A stretch of 64,000 bases of DNA, taken from Thermohalobaculum sp963700775. Its GTDB lineage: Bacteria > Pseudomonadota > Alphaproteobacteria > Rhodobacterales > Rhodobacteraceae. The notes below the pieces were generated by a model, which saw only the letters and a program-made list of their open reading frames with translations, searched no databases and had not been told where the DNA came from. This document shows, one piece after another, positions 1-8,893 of the stretch. The stretch covers positions 124,001 to 188,000 of the forward strand of contig CAVOYU010000011.1 in assembly GCA_963700775.1 (NCBI GenBank). The letters run 5' to 3'. Numbering within the stretch: position 1 is the first letter of the stretch; each line of letters begins with the position of its first letter. The translations under genes were made by a program, and so were the position numbers.

Positions 1-954
1 GAGACCCTGCGCGAGCTCGAGATCAACCTGAAGCGCGTCGTGTTCGGCCAGGAGGCCGCCATCGACGCGCTCGCCTCGGCGATCAAGTTGAGCCGGGCCG
101 GCCTGCGCGAGCCCGAGAAGCCGATCGGCTGTTATCTCTTCGCGGGGCCGACCGGCGTCGGCAAGACCGAGGTCGCCAAGCAGCTCGCGAGCTGCATGGC
201 AGTCGAGATGCTGCAATTCGACATGTCGGAGTACATGGAGAAGCACTCGGTCAGCCGGCTGATCGGCGCCCCTCCGGGATATGTCGGCTTCGATCAGGGC
301 GGGCTCCTGACCGATGGGGTCGACCAACATCCGCATTGCGTGCTGCTGCTCGACGAGATCGAGAAGGCCCATCCCGACGTCTTCAACATCCTGCTGCAGA
401 TCATGGATCACGGGACCCTGACCGACCACAACGGCAAGAAGGTCAGTTTCCGGAACGTGATCCTGATCATGACCACCAATGCCGGCGCCCAGGAGCAGGC
501 CAAGGCCGCCATCGGCTTCGGCCGCGACCGGCGCGAAGGCGAGGATCTCGCCGCGATCGAGCGCATGTTCACGCCCGAGTTCCGTAACCGGCTCGACGCC
601 ACCATTTCGTTTGGCCCGCTGCCGCGCGAGGTGATCCTGCAGGTGGTCGAGAAGTTCGTGCTGCAACTCGAGGCGCAGCTGATGGAGCGCAGCGTCTCGA
701 TCGAACTGACCCAACCGGCGACCGAGCTGCTGGCCGACCTCGGATATGACGACCGCATGGGCGCCCGGCCGCTGGCCCGGGTGATCCAGGAGCACATCAA
801 GAAGCCTCTGGCCGAGGAGTTGCTGTTCGGCAAGCTCGCCAAGGGCGGCGTCGTCAAGGTCGTGGTCCGCGAGGGCAAGATCGCGCTCGAGATCGTTCCG
901 CCCGACCAGCCGCGGCTGCCGCCGAAGAAGACCCCGTTGCTGACGGCGAACTAA
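1..954 (+). CDS. clpA: ATP-dependent Clp protease ATP-binding subunit ClpA (C-terminal part, cut by window edge)
   Basis: ClpA is the AAA+ unfoldase that feeds substrates into the ClpP protease. The reading frame is open from base 1, so the gene begins upstream; about 317 C-terminal residues of a family of roughly 750-800 are present. They cover the second AAA+ module: Walker A GPTGVGKTE near bases 145-170, Walker B VLLLDEIEKAHPDV near 340-380, sensor/arginine-finger region EFRNRLDA near 580-600, and the GARPL sensor-2 motif near 760, followed by the small D2 subdomain. The GYVGFDQGG pore-type segment near 275-300 is typical of ClpA. The N domain and first AAA+ module lie outside the window. 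The tail ends in a proline/lysine stretch. No clpS is visible. Identification as ClpA rather than ClpB or ClpC rests on the D2 sequence alone but is strong. Confidence 0.93.
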   Translation, partial: ETLRELEINLKRVVFGQEAAIDALASAIKLSRAGLREPEKPIGCYLFAGPTGVGKTEVAKQLASCMAVEMLQFDMSEYMEKHSVSRLIGAPPGYVGFDQGGLLTDGVDQHPHCVLLLDEIEKAHPDVFNILLQIMDHGTLTDHNGKKVSFRNVILIMTTNAGAQEQAKAAIGFGRDRREGEDLAAIERMFTPEFRNRLDATISFGPLPREVILQVVEKFVLQLEAQLMERSVSIELTQPATELLADLGYDDRMGARPLARVIQEHIKKPLAEELLFGKLAKGGVVKVVVREGKIALEIVPPDQPRLPPKKTPLLTAN

Positions 955-984
955 GTCCCGCTTCGCGGCCCGGAACCGCGCCCT

Positions 985-1005
985 CCCGGAGTCACGTCCT
1001 CCGGG
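985..1005 (+). terminator. weak hairpin downstream of clpA
   Basis: A 7-bp inverted repeat (CCCGGAG at 985-991 and CTCCGGG at 999-1005) lies 31 bases after the clpA stop. There is no T tract, so it is only a candidate terminator. Confidence 0.3.
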
Positions 1006-1117
1006 GGAACGGTGACGGATTACATCCTCCAGACGGCCGGTTTTGTGTTGCGCCCCTCATCCGGTTCTCCGACTGTGCGCCATCCCGCAGCATCGGGACA
1101 AAGGGGGCGACACGGCA

Positions 1118-2326
1118 ATGGCATCCAGGGTTGTGGTGGTCGGCGGCGGACAGGCGGGCGCAGCGCTGGTTGCGAAACTGCGCAACGATGGCTTTTCAGG
1201 CGCCATCACCCTGATCGGCGCCGAGCCGGTACCGCCCTACCAGCGCCCGCCGCTGTCGAAGAAATACCTGCTGGGCGAGATGGCCGAGGAACGGCTCTAT
1301 CTGAAGCCGGCCGCCTTCTACGCCGAACAGGAGATCCGCCTGATCACCGGCACAACGGCCACATCGATCGACCGCGAGCGGCGCGAGGTCGTCGCCGGGG
1401 ACGAGCGCATTCCCTACGACTTTCTGGCCCTGACCACCGGCGCCCTGCCCCGGCTGCTGCCGGCCGCCATCGGCGGGACGCTCGCGGGGGTCTATCCGGT
1501 CCGGACCCTCGCGGATGTCGATGCGATGGCCCCGGAAGTCGTCGCGGGCCGCCGGGTCCTGATCGTTGGCGGCGGTTATATCGGGCTCGAGGCCGCTGCT
1601 GTCTGCGCGCTCAAGGGACTCAAGGTCACGCTGATCGAGCTCGCACCCCGCATCCTCCAGCGAGTCGCCTCTGCTGCGACCTCGGATGCGCTGCGCACGC
1701 TGCATCGAGCGCATGGCGTCGATGTCCGGGAAGGCACCGGGCTCGAGCGGCTGACCGGAGCGGGCCGGGTCGACGGCGCGGTCCTCACGGGGGGCGAAAG
1801 GCTGGAGACCGACTTCGCCATCATCGGTATCGGCATCACTCCGGACACGCGTCTGGCCGAGGCGGCCGGTCTGGCGATCGAGAACGGCATCCAGGTCGAT
1901 GGCCGCTGCAGAAGCTCCGACCCGGCGATCTATGCCGCCGGCGACTGTGCCTCGTTTCCGTACAGGGGCGGGCGTATCCGGCTCGAGTCCGTGCAGAATG
2001 CCATCGACCAGGCGGAGCATGCCGCAGAGGTCATCATGGGCGGGGTCTCCGACTATTCGCCGATGCCATGGTTCTGGTCGGACCAGTACGACGCTCGCCT
2101 GCAGATCGCCGGGCTGGGCACGGGGCATGACCGCACGGTGACCCGCCCGGGGCACCGGCCGGGCGGTCAGTCGATCTGGTACTTCCGCGGATCCACGCTG
2201 CTCGCCGTCGACGCGATCAGCGACCCCAAGGCCTACATGCAGGGCAAGCGGTGGCTCGAGGCAGGCGTCTCGCCGGACCCGGCGGCGCTGGCGGATCCGG
2301 ACGTGGAGCTCAGGACACTGGCCTGA
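1118..2326 (+). CDS. FAD-dependent ferredoxin/rhodocoxin reductase-like oxidoreductase
   Basis: A 402-residue flavoprotein of the ferredoxin-NAD(P)+ reductase family that passes electrons from NAD(P)H to ferredoxin partners of cytochrome P450s or ring-hydroxylating oxygenases. Visible landmarks are an N-terminal FAD Rossmann motif (VVVVGGGQAGA), the family motif PPYQRPPLSKKYL near residues 40-52, a second Rossmann motif (VLIVGGGYIGLEAA) near 148-161 for NAD(P)H, the FAD-contacting YAAGDCA segment near 270, and the C-terminal domain with PWFWSDQYD. The ATG at 1118 was chosen because it places the FAD motif at the very N-terminus; an upstream in-frame start at 1043 would add 25 unconserved residues. 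No ferredoxin, P450 or oxygenase gene is adjacent, so the physiological partner is unknown. Confidence 0.85.
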   Translation: MASRVVVVGGGQAGAALVAKLRNDGFSGAITLIGAEPVPPYQRPPLSKKYLLGEMAEERLYLKPAAFYAEQEIRLITGTTATSIDRERREVVAGDERIPYDFLALTTGALPRLLPAAIGGTLAGVYPVRTLADVDAMAPEVVAGRRVLIVGGGYIGLEAAAVCALKGLKVTLIELAPRILQRVASAATSDALRTLHRAHGVDVREGTGLERLTGAGRVDGAVLTGGERLETDFAIIGIGITPDTRLAEAAGLAIENGIQVDGRCRSSDPAIYAAGDCASFPYRGGRIRLESVQNAIDQAEHAAEVIMGGVSDYSPMPWFWSDQYDARLQIAGLGTGHDRTVTRPGHRPGGQSIWYFRGSTLLAVDAISDPKAYMQGKRWLEAGVSPDPAALADPDVELRTLA

Positions 2327-2681
2327 TCCGACTGCCGGGCGCCGGCGATGGCCGCCCGGCCGCTATGTCCAAACGCGAAGCAGGCGGTCTCGGGACAAGA
2401 CCGCCTGCGACGCACACTTGGACGCAAACCACCACACACTCTGGCATGGCCTGCGGCTCTTTCGCGTCGAGGGAACTCCGGGGGGCGCGGGGCGCTGCGG
2501 GCCATGGACCGATGCTAGAGGCGCAGGTGATTCTTGGACTGTGACGATTGTTACCATTCCGGTTAATATGTTCATCTGGTAAGGCCTTAAACTGCAACGC
2601 GCGGATGCGGTCGCGCCAAATCGAGAGCGCCGGAATGCGGCGGCCGATCATGGTGGACGCCGAGGGTTGAGATTCTGGGCG
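2327..2681. other. intergenic region between the reductase and the Crp/Fnr gene
   Basis: These 355 bases hold no convincing gene. They contain the hairpin at 2380-2408 and then a locally A/T-richer stretch around 2540-2600 that probably carries the promoter of the downstream regulator. I could not assign -35 and -10 boxes with confidence. Confidence 0.5.
2380..2408 (+). terminator. strong hairpin downstream of the reductase gene
   Basis: A perfect 11-bp inverted repeat, GCAGGCGGTCT and AGACCGCCTGC, encloses a 7-base loop 53 bases after the reductase stop codon. It lacks a long T run, as many terminators in GC-rich genomes do. Confidence 0.6.
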
Positions 2682-3368
2682 ATGGCGAGAAACGAGGCAT
2701 TCAAATTCCCCGAGGGCAGCACGCTGGATCTCTGCGGGCCGGCAGGCTGCGCTGAACTCGCGAAATTCTGGACCGAGGCGCTTTACCCGGCCCGATCGCT
2801 CATCGTCAGTGAAGACGAGATCGACGACGACGTCTTCTTCATTCTCTCGGGCCGCGCCCGCGCGGCGACCTACACCGACACCGGGCGCGAGGTTCTGATG
2901 TCAGACCTTCCGCCGGGTGAGTCCTTCGGCATTTTTGCCGCGATCGACGGGCTGCCCCGCTCGACCAACGTCATCGCGGTTGAGGAGTCCCGGATCGCCC
3001 GTATGTCCGCCGCCCACTTCAACCAGGCCCTCTATAGCGAGCCTGCCGTTACCCGGGCATTCGTCCTCTATCTGGTCGAACGCATCCGCCATCTCTCGTC
3101 GCGGATGACGGCCGTGACCACCCGCAATGCCGAGCAGAGGCTGATCGCCGAGTTGCTGCACCTCGCCGAGGCCGGCATGACCGGGCCGGACACAGCGGTG
3201 ATCACTTCGCTTCCGACGCAGCAGGAGCTCGCGATCCTGCTGTTCTCGCAACGGGAGTCGATCGGCCGGGACATGTCGAAGCTCAAGGACGCCGGGCTGA
3301 TTGAACGCAAGGGCCGCACGCTCGAGATTCGCAGCGTCTCGCGCCTGAAGGCACGGCTCGGCGACTGA
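2682..3368 (+). CDS. Crp/Fnr family transcriptional regulator
   Basis: A 228-residue regulator with the two-domain Crp/Fnr layout. An N-terminal cyclic-nucleotide-binding fold (DDDVFFILSGRARAATY, then LPPGESFGIFAAIDG) is followed by a long dimerisation helix and a C-terminal winged helix-turn-helix (LPTQQELAILLFSQRESIGRDMSKLKDAGLIE). The effector loop lacks the cysteine set of Fnr, so it is not an oxygen-sensing Fnr; the ligand cannot be read from the sequence. The ATG at 2682 is preferred over a TTG at 2667. The gene stands alone between the reductase and the polysaccharide genes and may regulate either or neither. Confidence 0.88.
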   Translation: MARNEAFKFPEGSTLDLCGPAGCAELAKFWTEALYPARSLIVSEDEIDDDVFFILSGRARAATYTDTGREVLMSDLPPGESFGIFAAIDGLPRSTNVIAVEESRIARMSAAHFNQALYSEPAVTRAFVLYLVERIRHLSSRMTAVTTRNAEQRLIAELLHLAEAGMTGPDTAVITSLPTQQELAILLFSQRESIGRDMSKLKDAGLIERKGRTLEIRSVSRLKARLGD

Positions 3369-3489
3369 GCGTCTCGCCGCGGCTTCCGGCGCACGAAAGA
3401 TTCCGTTAACCATCGGCGTGAAATCAAGGAGCTGGCGGCACTGCGGCGCGGAACGCCCCGCTGCGGGCCGGACAGGAGGGATGCGCCCG

Positions 3490-4771
<1,282 letters not shown>

Positions 4772-4799
4772 AGGGGATCGGACCGCCTGCGGGTAGGCG

Positions 4800-5363
4800 A
4801 TGTTCCGGACGACCCCGATCGACGATCTGCTGATCATCTGCCCCCGGCGCCACGAGGATGCCCGCGGCTTCTTCTCCGAAACCTGGAGCCGCGATGCCTT
4901 CGCCGCGGCCGGCCTTCGGTTCGACTGGTGCCAGGACAATCACTCGCTGTCGCGCGAGGCCGGCACCTTGCGCGGCCTGCACTACCAGGCGCCGCCCGCG
5001 GCACAGGCGAAGCTGGTGCGCTGCATCCGCGGGCGCATCTGGGACGTGGCGGTGGACGCCCGCCGCGGTTCGCCGGCCTTCGGGCGCTGGTTCGGCATTG
5101 AACTCGGGCCCGAGGAGGGGATCCAGTTCTTGATCCCGTCTGGCTTCCTGCACGGGTTTCTGACGCTCGAACCCAACTCCGAGGTCCAGTACAAGGTAGA
5201 CTGTGCCTATGCGCCCGGCTGCGACGGCTCGGTCGCCTGGGATGACCCCTACCTTGCGATCCCATGGCCCCTGCCATGCCCGCCGACATTGTCCGAACGG
5301 GACCGGGCGGCTCCCTGCTTCTGCGACTGGAATTCGCCATTCACGATCGGAGAGCATCAGTGA
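4800..5363 (+). CDS. rfbC: dTDP-4-dehydrorhamnose 3,5-epimerase
   Basis: RfbC/RmlC epimerises dTDP-4-keto-6-deoxyglucose at C3 and C5, the third step of dTDP-L-rhamnose synthesis. The 187-residue protein has the cupin-fold signature: EDARGFFSETW near residue 20, the catalytic-histidine motif LRGLHYQ near 60, VRCIRGRIWDVAVDAR, and IPSGFLHGFLTL with a second histidine near 120, then the DGSVAWDDP segment near residue 140. Length matches the family. The stop overlaps the GTG start of rfbB (GTGA), which implies translational coupling. It follows the tviB-like gene by 28 bases. Confidence 0.95.
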   Translation: MFRTTPIDDLLIICPRRHEDARGFFSETWSRDAFAAAGLRFDWCQDNHSLSREAGTLRGLHYQAPPAAQAKLVRCIRGRIWDVAVDARRGSPAFGRWFGIELGPEEGIQFLIPSGFLHGFLTLEPNSEVQYKVDCAYAPGCDGSVAWDDPYLAIPWPLPCPPTLSERDRAAPCFCDWNSPFTIGEHQ

Positions 5364-6403
5364 GAATCCTCGTGACCGGCGGCGCGGGATTCATCGGCTC
5401 GGCGGTGATCCGCCAGCTCATCCGCGAGACTGATGCCCAGATCGTCAACCTCGACAAGCTTACTTACGCCGGCACGCCCAATGCTCTCGAGGAGGCAGCC
5501 GCCAGCCCGCGCTATCGCGCTGTCCGAGGCGATATCTGCGACCGTGGCCTTCTGGCCGCCGTGTTCGAGGAGCACGCGCCCGACGCGGCCATCCACCTTG
5601 CCGCCGAGAGCCATGTCGACCGCTCGATCGATGGGCCTTCCGCGTTTCTGCAGACCAACGTCTTCGGAACCTTCGCCCTGCTGGAGGCAGCCCGATCCTG
5701 GCGCTCCGGGCGCCGGGGAGAGTTCCGGTTTCTCCATGTATCGACCGACGAGGTGTTCGGGTCGCTCGGACCTGCCGACCCCGCGTTCAGCGAGACCACG
5801 CCCTATTCCCCGAACAGCCCGTACTCGGCCTCCAAGGCCGCCTCCGACCATCTCGTCCGGGCCTGGGGTGAGACCTACGGGCTGCCGGTCCTCACAACCA
5901 ACTGCTCGAACAATTACGGACCATGGCAATACCCCGAGAAGCTGATCCCTGTGATGGTGATCGCGGCCTTCGAGGGCAGGACGCTGCCTGTCTATGGCAG
6001 TGGCGGGAATGTCCGGGACTGGCTGCACGTGGAAGACCACGCACGGGCCTTGCGGCTCGTGTTAGAGCGTGGTCAGACCGGAAGCAGTTATGCGATCGGA
6101 GGGAATGCCGAACGCAGCAACATCGCGTTGGTGCAGCATATCTGCGCCGTCATGGACGCCCGTTTCCCGGACCGCCCGCCCCATTCCCGGCAGATCCGCC
6201 ACGTCTCCGACCGGCCCGGCCATGACCTGCGCTACGCGGTCGATGCGGGCAAGATCCGGCGCGAACTCGGCTGGAGGCCGGAACGGGACTTCACAACCGG
6301 GATGGAGAACACCATCGACTGGTATCTCGCTCATTCCGGCTGGTGGCGCGCCATTCAGGCACGCGAGGGCTCCGGCGCGCGGCTGGGGCTGGCGGCAGGC
6401 TGA
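5360..6403 (+). CDS. rfbB: dTDP-glucose 4,6-dehydratase
   Basis: RfbB/RmlB converts dTDP-glucose to dTDP-4-keto-6-deoxyglucose. The 347-residue extended-SDR protein opens with the NAD motif RILVTGGAGFIGS, carries HLAAESHVDRSIDGP, the catalytic YSASKAASDH (Tyr-x3-Lys) and its preceding STDEVFG, and NCSNNYGPWQYPEKLIP, all hallmarks of this enzyme. A GTG start at 5360 overlapping the rfbC stop puts the Rossmann motif at the N-terminus; longer in-frame starts inside rfbC are not supported. It is followed one base later by rfbD. Confidence 0.95.
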   Translation: MRILVTGGAGFIGSAVIRQLIRETDAQIVNLDKLTYAGTPNALEEAAASPRYRAVRGDICDRGLLAAVFEEHAPDAAIHLAAESHVDRSIDGPSAFLQTNVFGTFALLEAARSWRSGRRGEFRFLHVSTDEVFGSLGPADPAFSETTPYSPNSPYSASKAASDHLVRAWGETYGLPVLTTNCSNNYGPWQYPEKLIPVMVIAAFEGRTLPVYGSGGNVRDWLHVEDHARALRLVLERGQTGSSYAIGGNAERSNIALVQHICAVMDARFPDRPPHSRQIRHVSDRPGHDLRYAVDAGKIRRELGWRPERDFTTGMENTIDWYLAHSGWWRAIQAREGSGARLGLAAG

Positions 6404-6404
6404 G

Positions 6405-7316
6405 ATGCGGGTGCTCGTCATCGGCGGGACAGGTCAACTCGCCCGCGCACTGGCGCTGGCGCGGGCCGAGGATAGTGAGCTGACCTTTCTCGGCCGCGAT
6501 GCATGCGACCTCGCGGACCCGCGCGGAATCGTGTCCGCCCTCGCTCAGCACCGGCCGGATGTTGTGGTAAATGCCGCCGCCTACACCGCCGTCGACAGGG
6601 CCGAGACCGAGCACGCCCTCGCCTTCCGGATCAACGCCACGGCGGTTGGCGCGATCGCGCGCGCTTGTGCCGCCAACGGTGCCGCTCTCGTGCATGTCTC
6701 GACCGACTATGTCTTCGATGGCGCCAGTCCACGCCCCTACCGCGAGACCGATCCGACCGGACCGCTCAATACCTATGGCGCCAGCAAGCTCGCCGGCGAA
6801 CAGGCCGCGTGGGAAGGCTGCGCGCGCACGGTCATCCTGCGCACGTCCTGGGTCGTGTCGCCCTGGGGGCGCAACTTCCTGACCACCATGCTGAAGCTCG
6901 CAACAACGCGGCCGCGGATCCAGGTCGTTGCCGATCAGACCGGCAAGCCGACTTCCGCCCTCGATCTCGCCGGCGCCTGCCTCGCGGCGGCGAGGGCAGC
7001 CGCTGGCCAGCCGGCCGCTGCACGCGTCTGGGGCCTCTATCACTACGCGGGGGCCGATGTCTGTACCTGGGCCGACTTCGCCGAAGCCATCCTCACGGCG
7101 TCGAACCTCCGGTTCGGGTCACCGCTTCCCGTCGTCGAACGGGTCGGCACGGACGCCTACCCCACCATCGCACGGCGCCCGGAAAATTCGGTGCTCGACT
7201 GCGGGAAGTTCGAAACAGCATTCAGCCATCGCTGCATTCCCTGGCGGGCGGCTACGGACGCCATTCTGACGCAGATTGCCGCCGAAGCGGCGGAGCAGGA
7301 CGGCGCTGCTCACTGA
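6405..7316 (+). CDS. rfbD: dTDP-4-dehydrorhamnose reductase
   Basis: RfbD/RmlD reduces dTDP-4-keto-L-rhamnose to dTDP-L-rhamnose. The 303-residue protein begins MRVLVIGGTGQLARAL (nucleotide binding), has VVNAAAYTAVDRAE near residue 65, STDYVFDG near 105 and the catalytic YGASKLAGE near 125, then SWV and a C-terminal substrate segment with RRPENSVLDC. The ATG lies one base after the rfbB stop. With rfbC and rfbB it forms three of the four rhamnose genes; rfbA, the thymidylyltransferase, is not in this window and must be elsewhere. Confidence 0.94.
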   Translation: MRVLVIGGTGQLARALALARAEDSELTFLGRDACDLADPRGIVSALAQHRPDVVVNAAAYTAVDRAETEHALAFRINATAVGAIARACAANGAALVHVSTDYVFDGASPRPYRETDPTGPLNTYGASKLAGEQAAWEGCARTVILRTSWVVSPWGRNFLTTMLKLATTRPRIQVVADQTGKPTSALDLAGACLAAARAAAGQPAAARVWGLYHYAGADVCTWADFAEAILTASNLRFGSPLPVVERVGTDAYPTIARRPENSVLDCGKFETAFSHRCIPWRAATDAILTQIAAEAAEQDGAAH

Positions 7317-7385
7317 GCCGGAAAAGCCGTCGCCAATCCGGACCGGGCGGGCTATCATCTGTGACGGACGAGACGGCGGGGTGCG

Positions 7386-7763
7386 ATGCAGGCGATCAGA
7401 CAGCTATCCCGGTTCGGCGCGGTCGGCGTTGTCGCCACCGTTGTGCACGTCGCGGTCGGGCTGGGGCTGAACAAGGGGGCGGGCATGGACCCGTTCTGGG
7501 CCAATCTCGTCGCCTTCGCCTGCGCCCTCGGGGTCTCGTTCTACGGCCAGACCCGCCTGACCTTCCCGGACCGGGCGGCCAACAGCGCAGCCTTTGCACG
7601 CTTCGCGGTGGTCGCCGTCTCAGGGCTCGGGCTCAATCAGTGCATCGTCTGGACCGTGACCACGCTGGCCGGCGGTCCCTACGAGCTCGCGCTTGCCCTG
7701 ATCATCGCCACCGTACCGGCTTTCACCTTCGTGATGCTCAAGTTCTGGGCGCTCCGGAACTAA
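7386..7763 (+). CDS. GtrA family membrane protein
   Basis: A 125-residue, four-helix membrane protein of the GtrA/DPMS1 family, proposed to flip or position undecaprenyl-phosphate-linked sugars for surface glycan modification. Typical features are the N-terminal RQLSRFGAVGVVATVVHVAVG helix (arginine-phenylalanine-glycine start), NLVAFACALGVSFYGQTRLTF in the second helix, the FARFAVVAVSGLGLNQ segment and a final helix ending in FVMLKFWALRN. It sits 69 bases after rfbD and converges on a family 2 glycosyltransferase, its usual functional partner. The last 144 bases overlap the 3' end of that gene on the opposite strand. Confidence 0.87.
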   Translation: MQAIRQLSRFGAVGVVATVVHVAVGLGLNKGAGMDPFWANLVAFACALGVSFYGQTRLTFPDRAANSAAFARFAVVAVSGLGLNQCIVWTVTTLAGGPYELALALIIATVPAFTFVMLKFWALRN

Positions 7764-8744
7764 ACGCCGGGTCGCGTAGCGCCGGCCCCGCAAGGCGTCG
7801 ACGCCCGCGTGTTCGGAGACCACGTAGACCGGGCGCCGCTTCACCTCGGTGAAGATCCGCGCCAGGTACTCGCCGATGACACCGAGGCCTATCAGCACAA
7901 GCCCGTTCATGAACAGCGTGACGACCAGCAGCGAGGCGTAGCCGGGGACATCGGCGCCGTAGATCAGCGTGCGCAGGGTGATGAGCAGGCCATAGATGCC
8001 GGCGGCTGCGGCGGCGACAAACCCTACGTAGCTCCAGACCTTCAGCGGGACGGCCGAGAACGAGACGATGCCATCTATCGCCAGGGCGAAGAGCCGGGGC
8101 CAGTTCTGCTTTGCGGTACCCGCGGCACGTTGTGGCCGTTCATACTCGATCACCGCCTGCCGAAAGCCAAGCCAGGCGAAGACGCCCTTCATGAATCGCG
8201 ACCGTTCCGGCAGATTGGCCAACGCGTCCACCACCCGGCGGTCCATCAGCCGGAAATCGCCCACATTCTCCGGTATCTCGATGTTGCTCAGCCGTCCGAT
8301 CAGACGGTAGAAGCCGTGCGCCGTCGTGCGTTTGACCCAGCTCTCGCCCTCACGGCTGGCGCGCCGGGCAAGAACCACGTCATAGCCCTCGCGCCATTTT
8401 GCGACCATCCGGGGCACGATCTCGGGCGGATCCTGAAGGTCGGCGTCCATGGGGATGACCGCCTGCCCGACCGCGAAGTCAAGGCCGGCACTGAGCGCGT
8501 TCTCCTTGCCGAAATTGCGCGACAATCCGATCAGCCGGAGGTGCGGGTTGCGCTCCCGCCAGGCCACCAGCCGCGCATATGTATCGTCGGTGCTGCCATC
8601 GTCGATGCAGAGGATCTCGTAGGCATCGGTCACCTTCTCGATCACCGGAACGACGCGGCCGAAGAACTGGTCCAGCCCGTCGCTCTCGTTCCACATCGGA
8701 ACGACGATGCTGATCTCGACCGGATCGATCATTTCCGGTGTCAT
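7620..8744 (-). CDS. family 2 glycosyltransferase (GtrB/DPM1-like) with unusual C-terminal extension
   Basis: A membrane-anchored GT-A glycosyltransferase that probably makes undecaprenyl-phosphate-sugar. From the ATG at 8744 it is 374 residues: EISIVVPMWNE at the start, IDDGSTDDT near residue 45, GLSRNFGKENALSAGLD, the metal-binding PMDADLQDPPE near 103, and two C-terminal membrane helices ending in LVLIGLGVIGEYLARIFTEV. ATG at 8732 is an alternative start. Homologues usually stop soon after the RRPVYVV segment; here about 60 more charged, low-hydrophobicity residues follow, 47 of them encoded antisense to gtrA. In a neighbouring frame a TAG occurs exactly at the gtrA stop, so the tail may result from a lost stop or an indel. 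Confidence 0.87.
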   Translation of the reverse strand: MTPEMIDPVEISIVVPMWNESDGLDQFFGRVVPVIEKVTDAYEILCIDDGSTDDTYARLVAWRERNPHLRLIGLSRNFGKENALSAGLDFAVGQAVIPMDADLQDPPEIVPRMVAKWREGYDVVLARRASREGESWVKRTTAHGFYRLIGRLSNIEIPENVGDFRLMDRRVVDALANLPERSRFMKGVFAWLGFRQAVIEYERPQRAAGTAKQNWPRLFALAIDGIVSFSAVPLKVWSYVGFVAAAAAGIYGLLITLRTLIYGADVPGYASLLVVTLFMNGLVLIGLGVIGEYLARIFTEVKRRPVYVVSEHAGVDALRGRRYATRRLVPERPELEHHEGESRYGGDDQGKRELVGTAGQRGHGPDDALIEPEP

Positions 8745-8893
8745 GTCCGGCCGGTCCCTTCGGCTTGCCTTGGCGCAGCGCTTGCCGGACAATCTGCGGG
8801 AGCCGGGCAGTTCTGGCAAGGGCGCTGGCGCGATCCAATCTGGCCATGCGCGCCAAGCTCCGGTACCTTTCCTGGGAAATGGGGGAGAATCCG

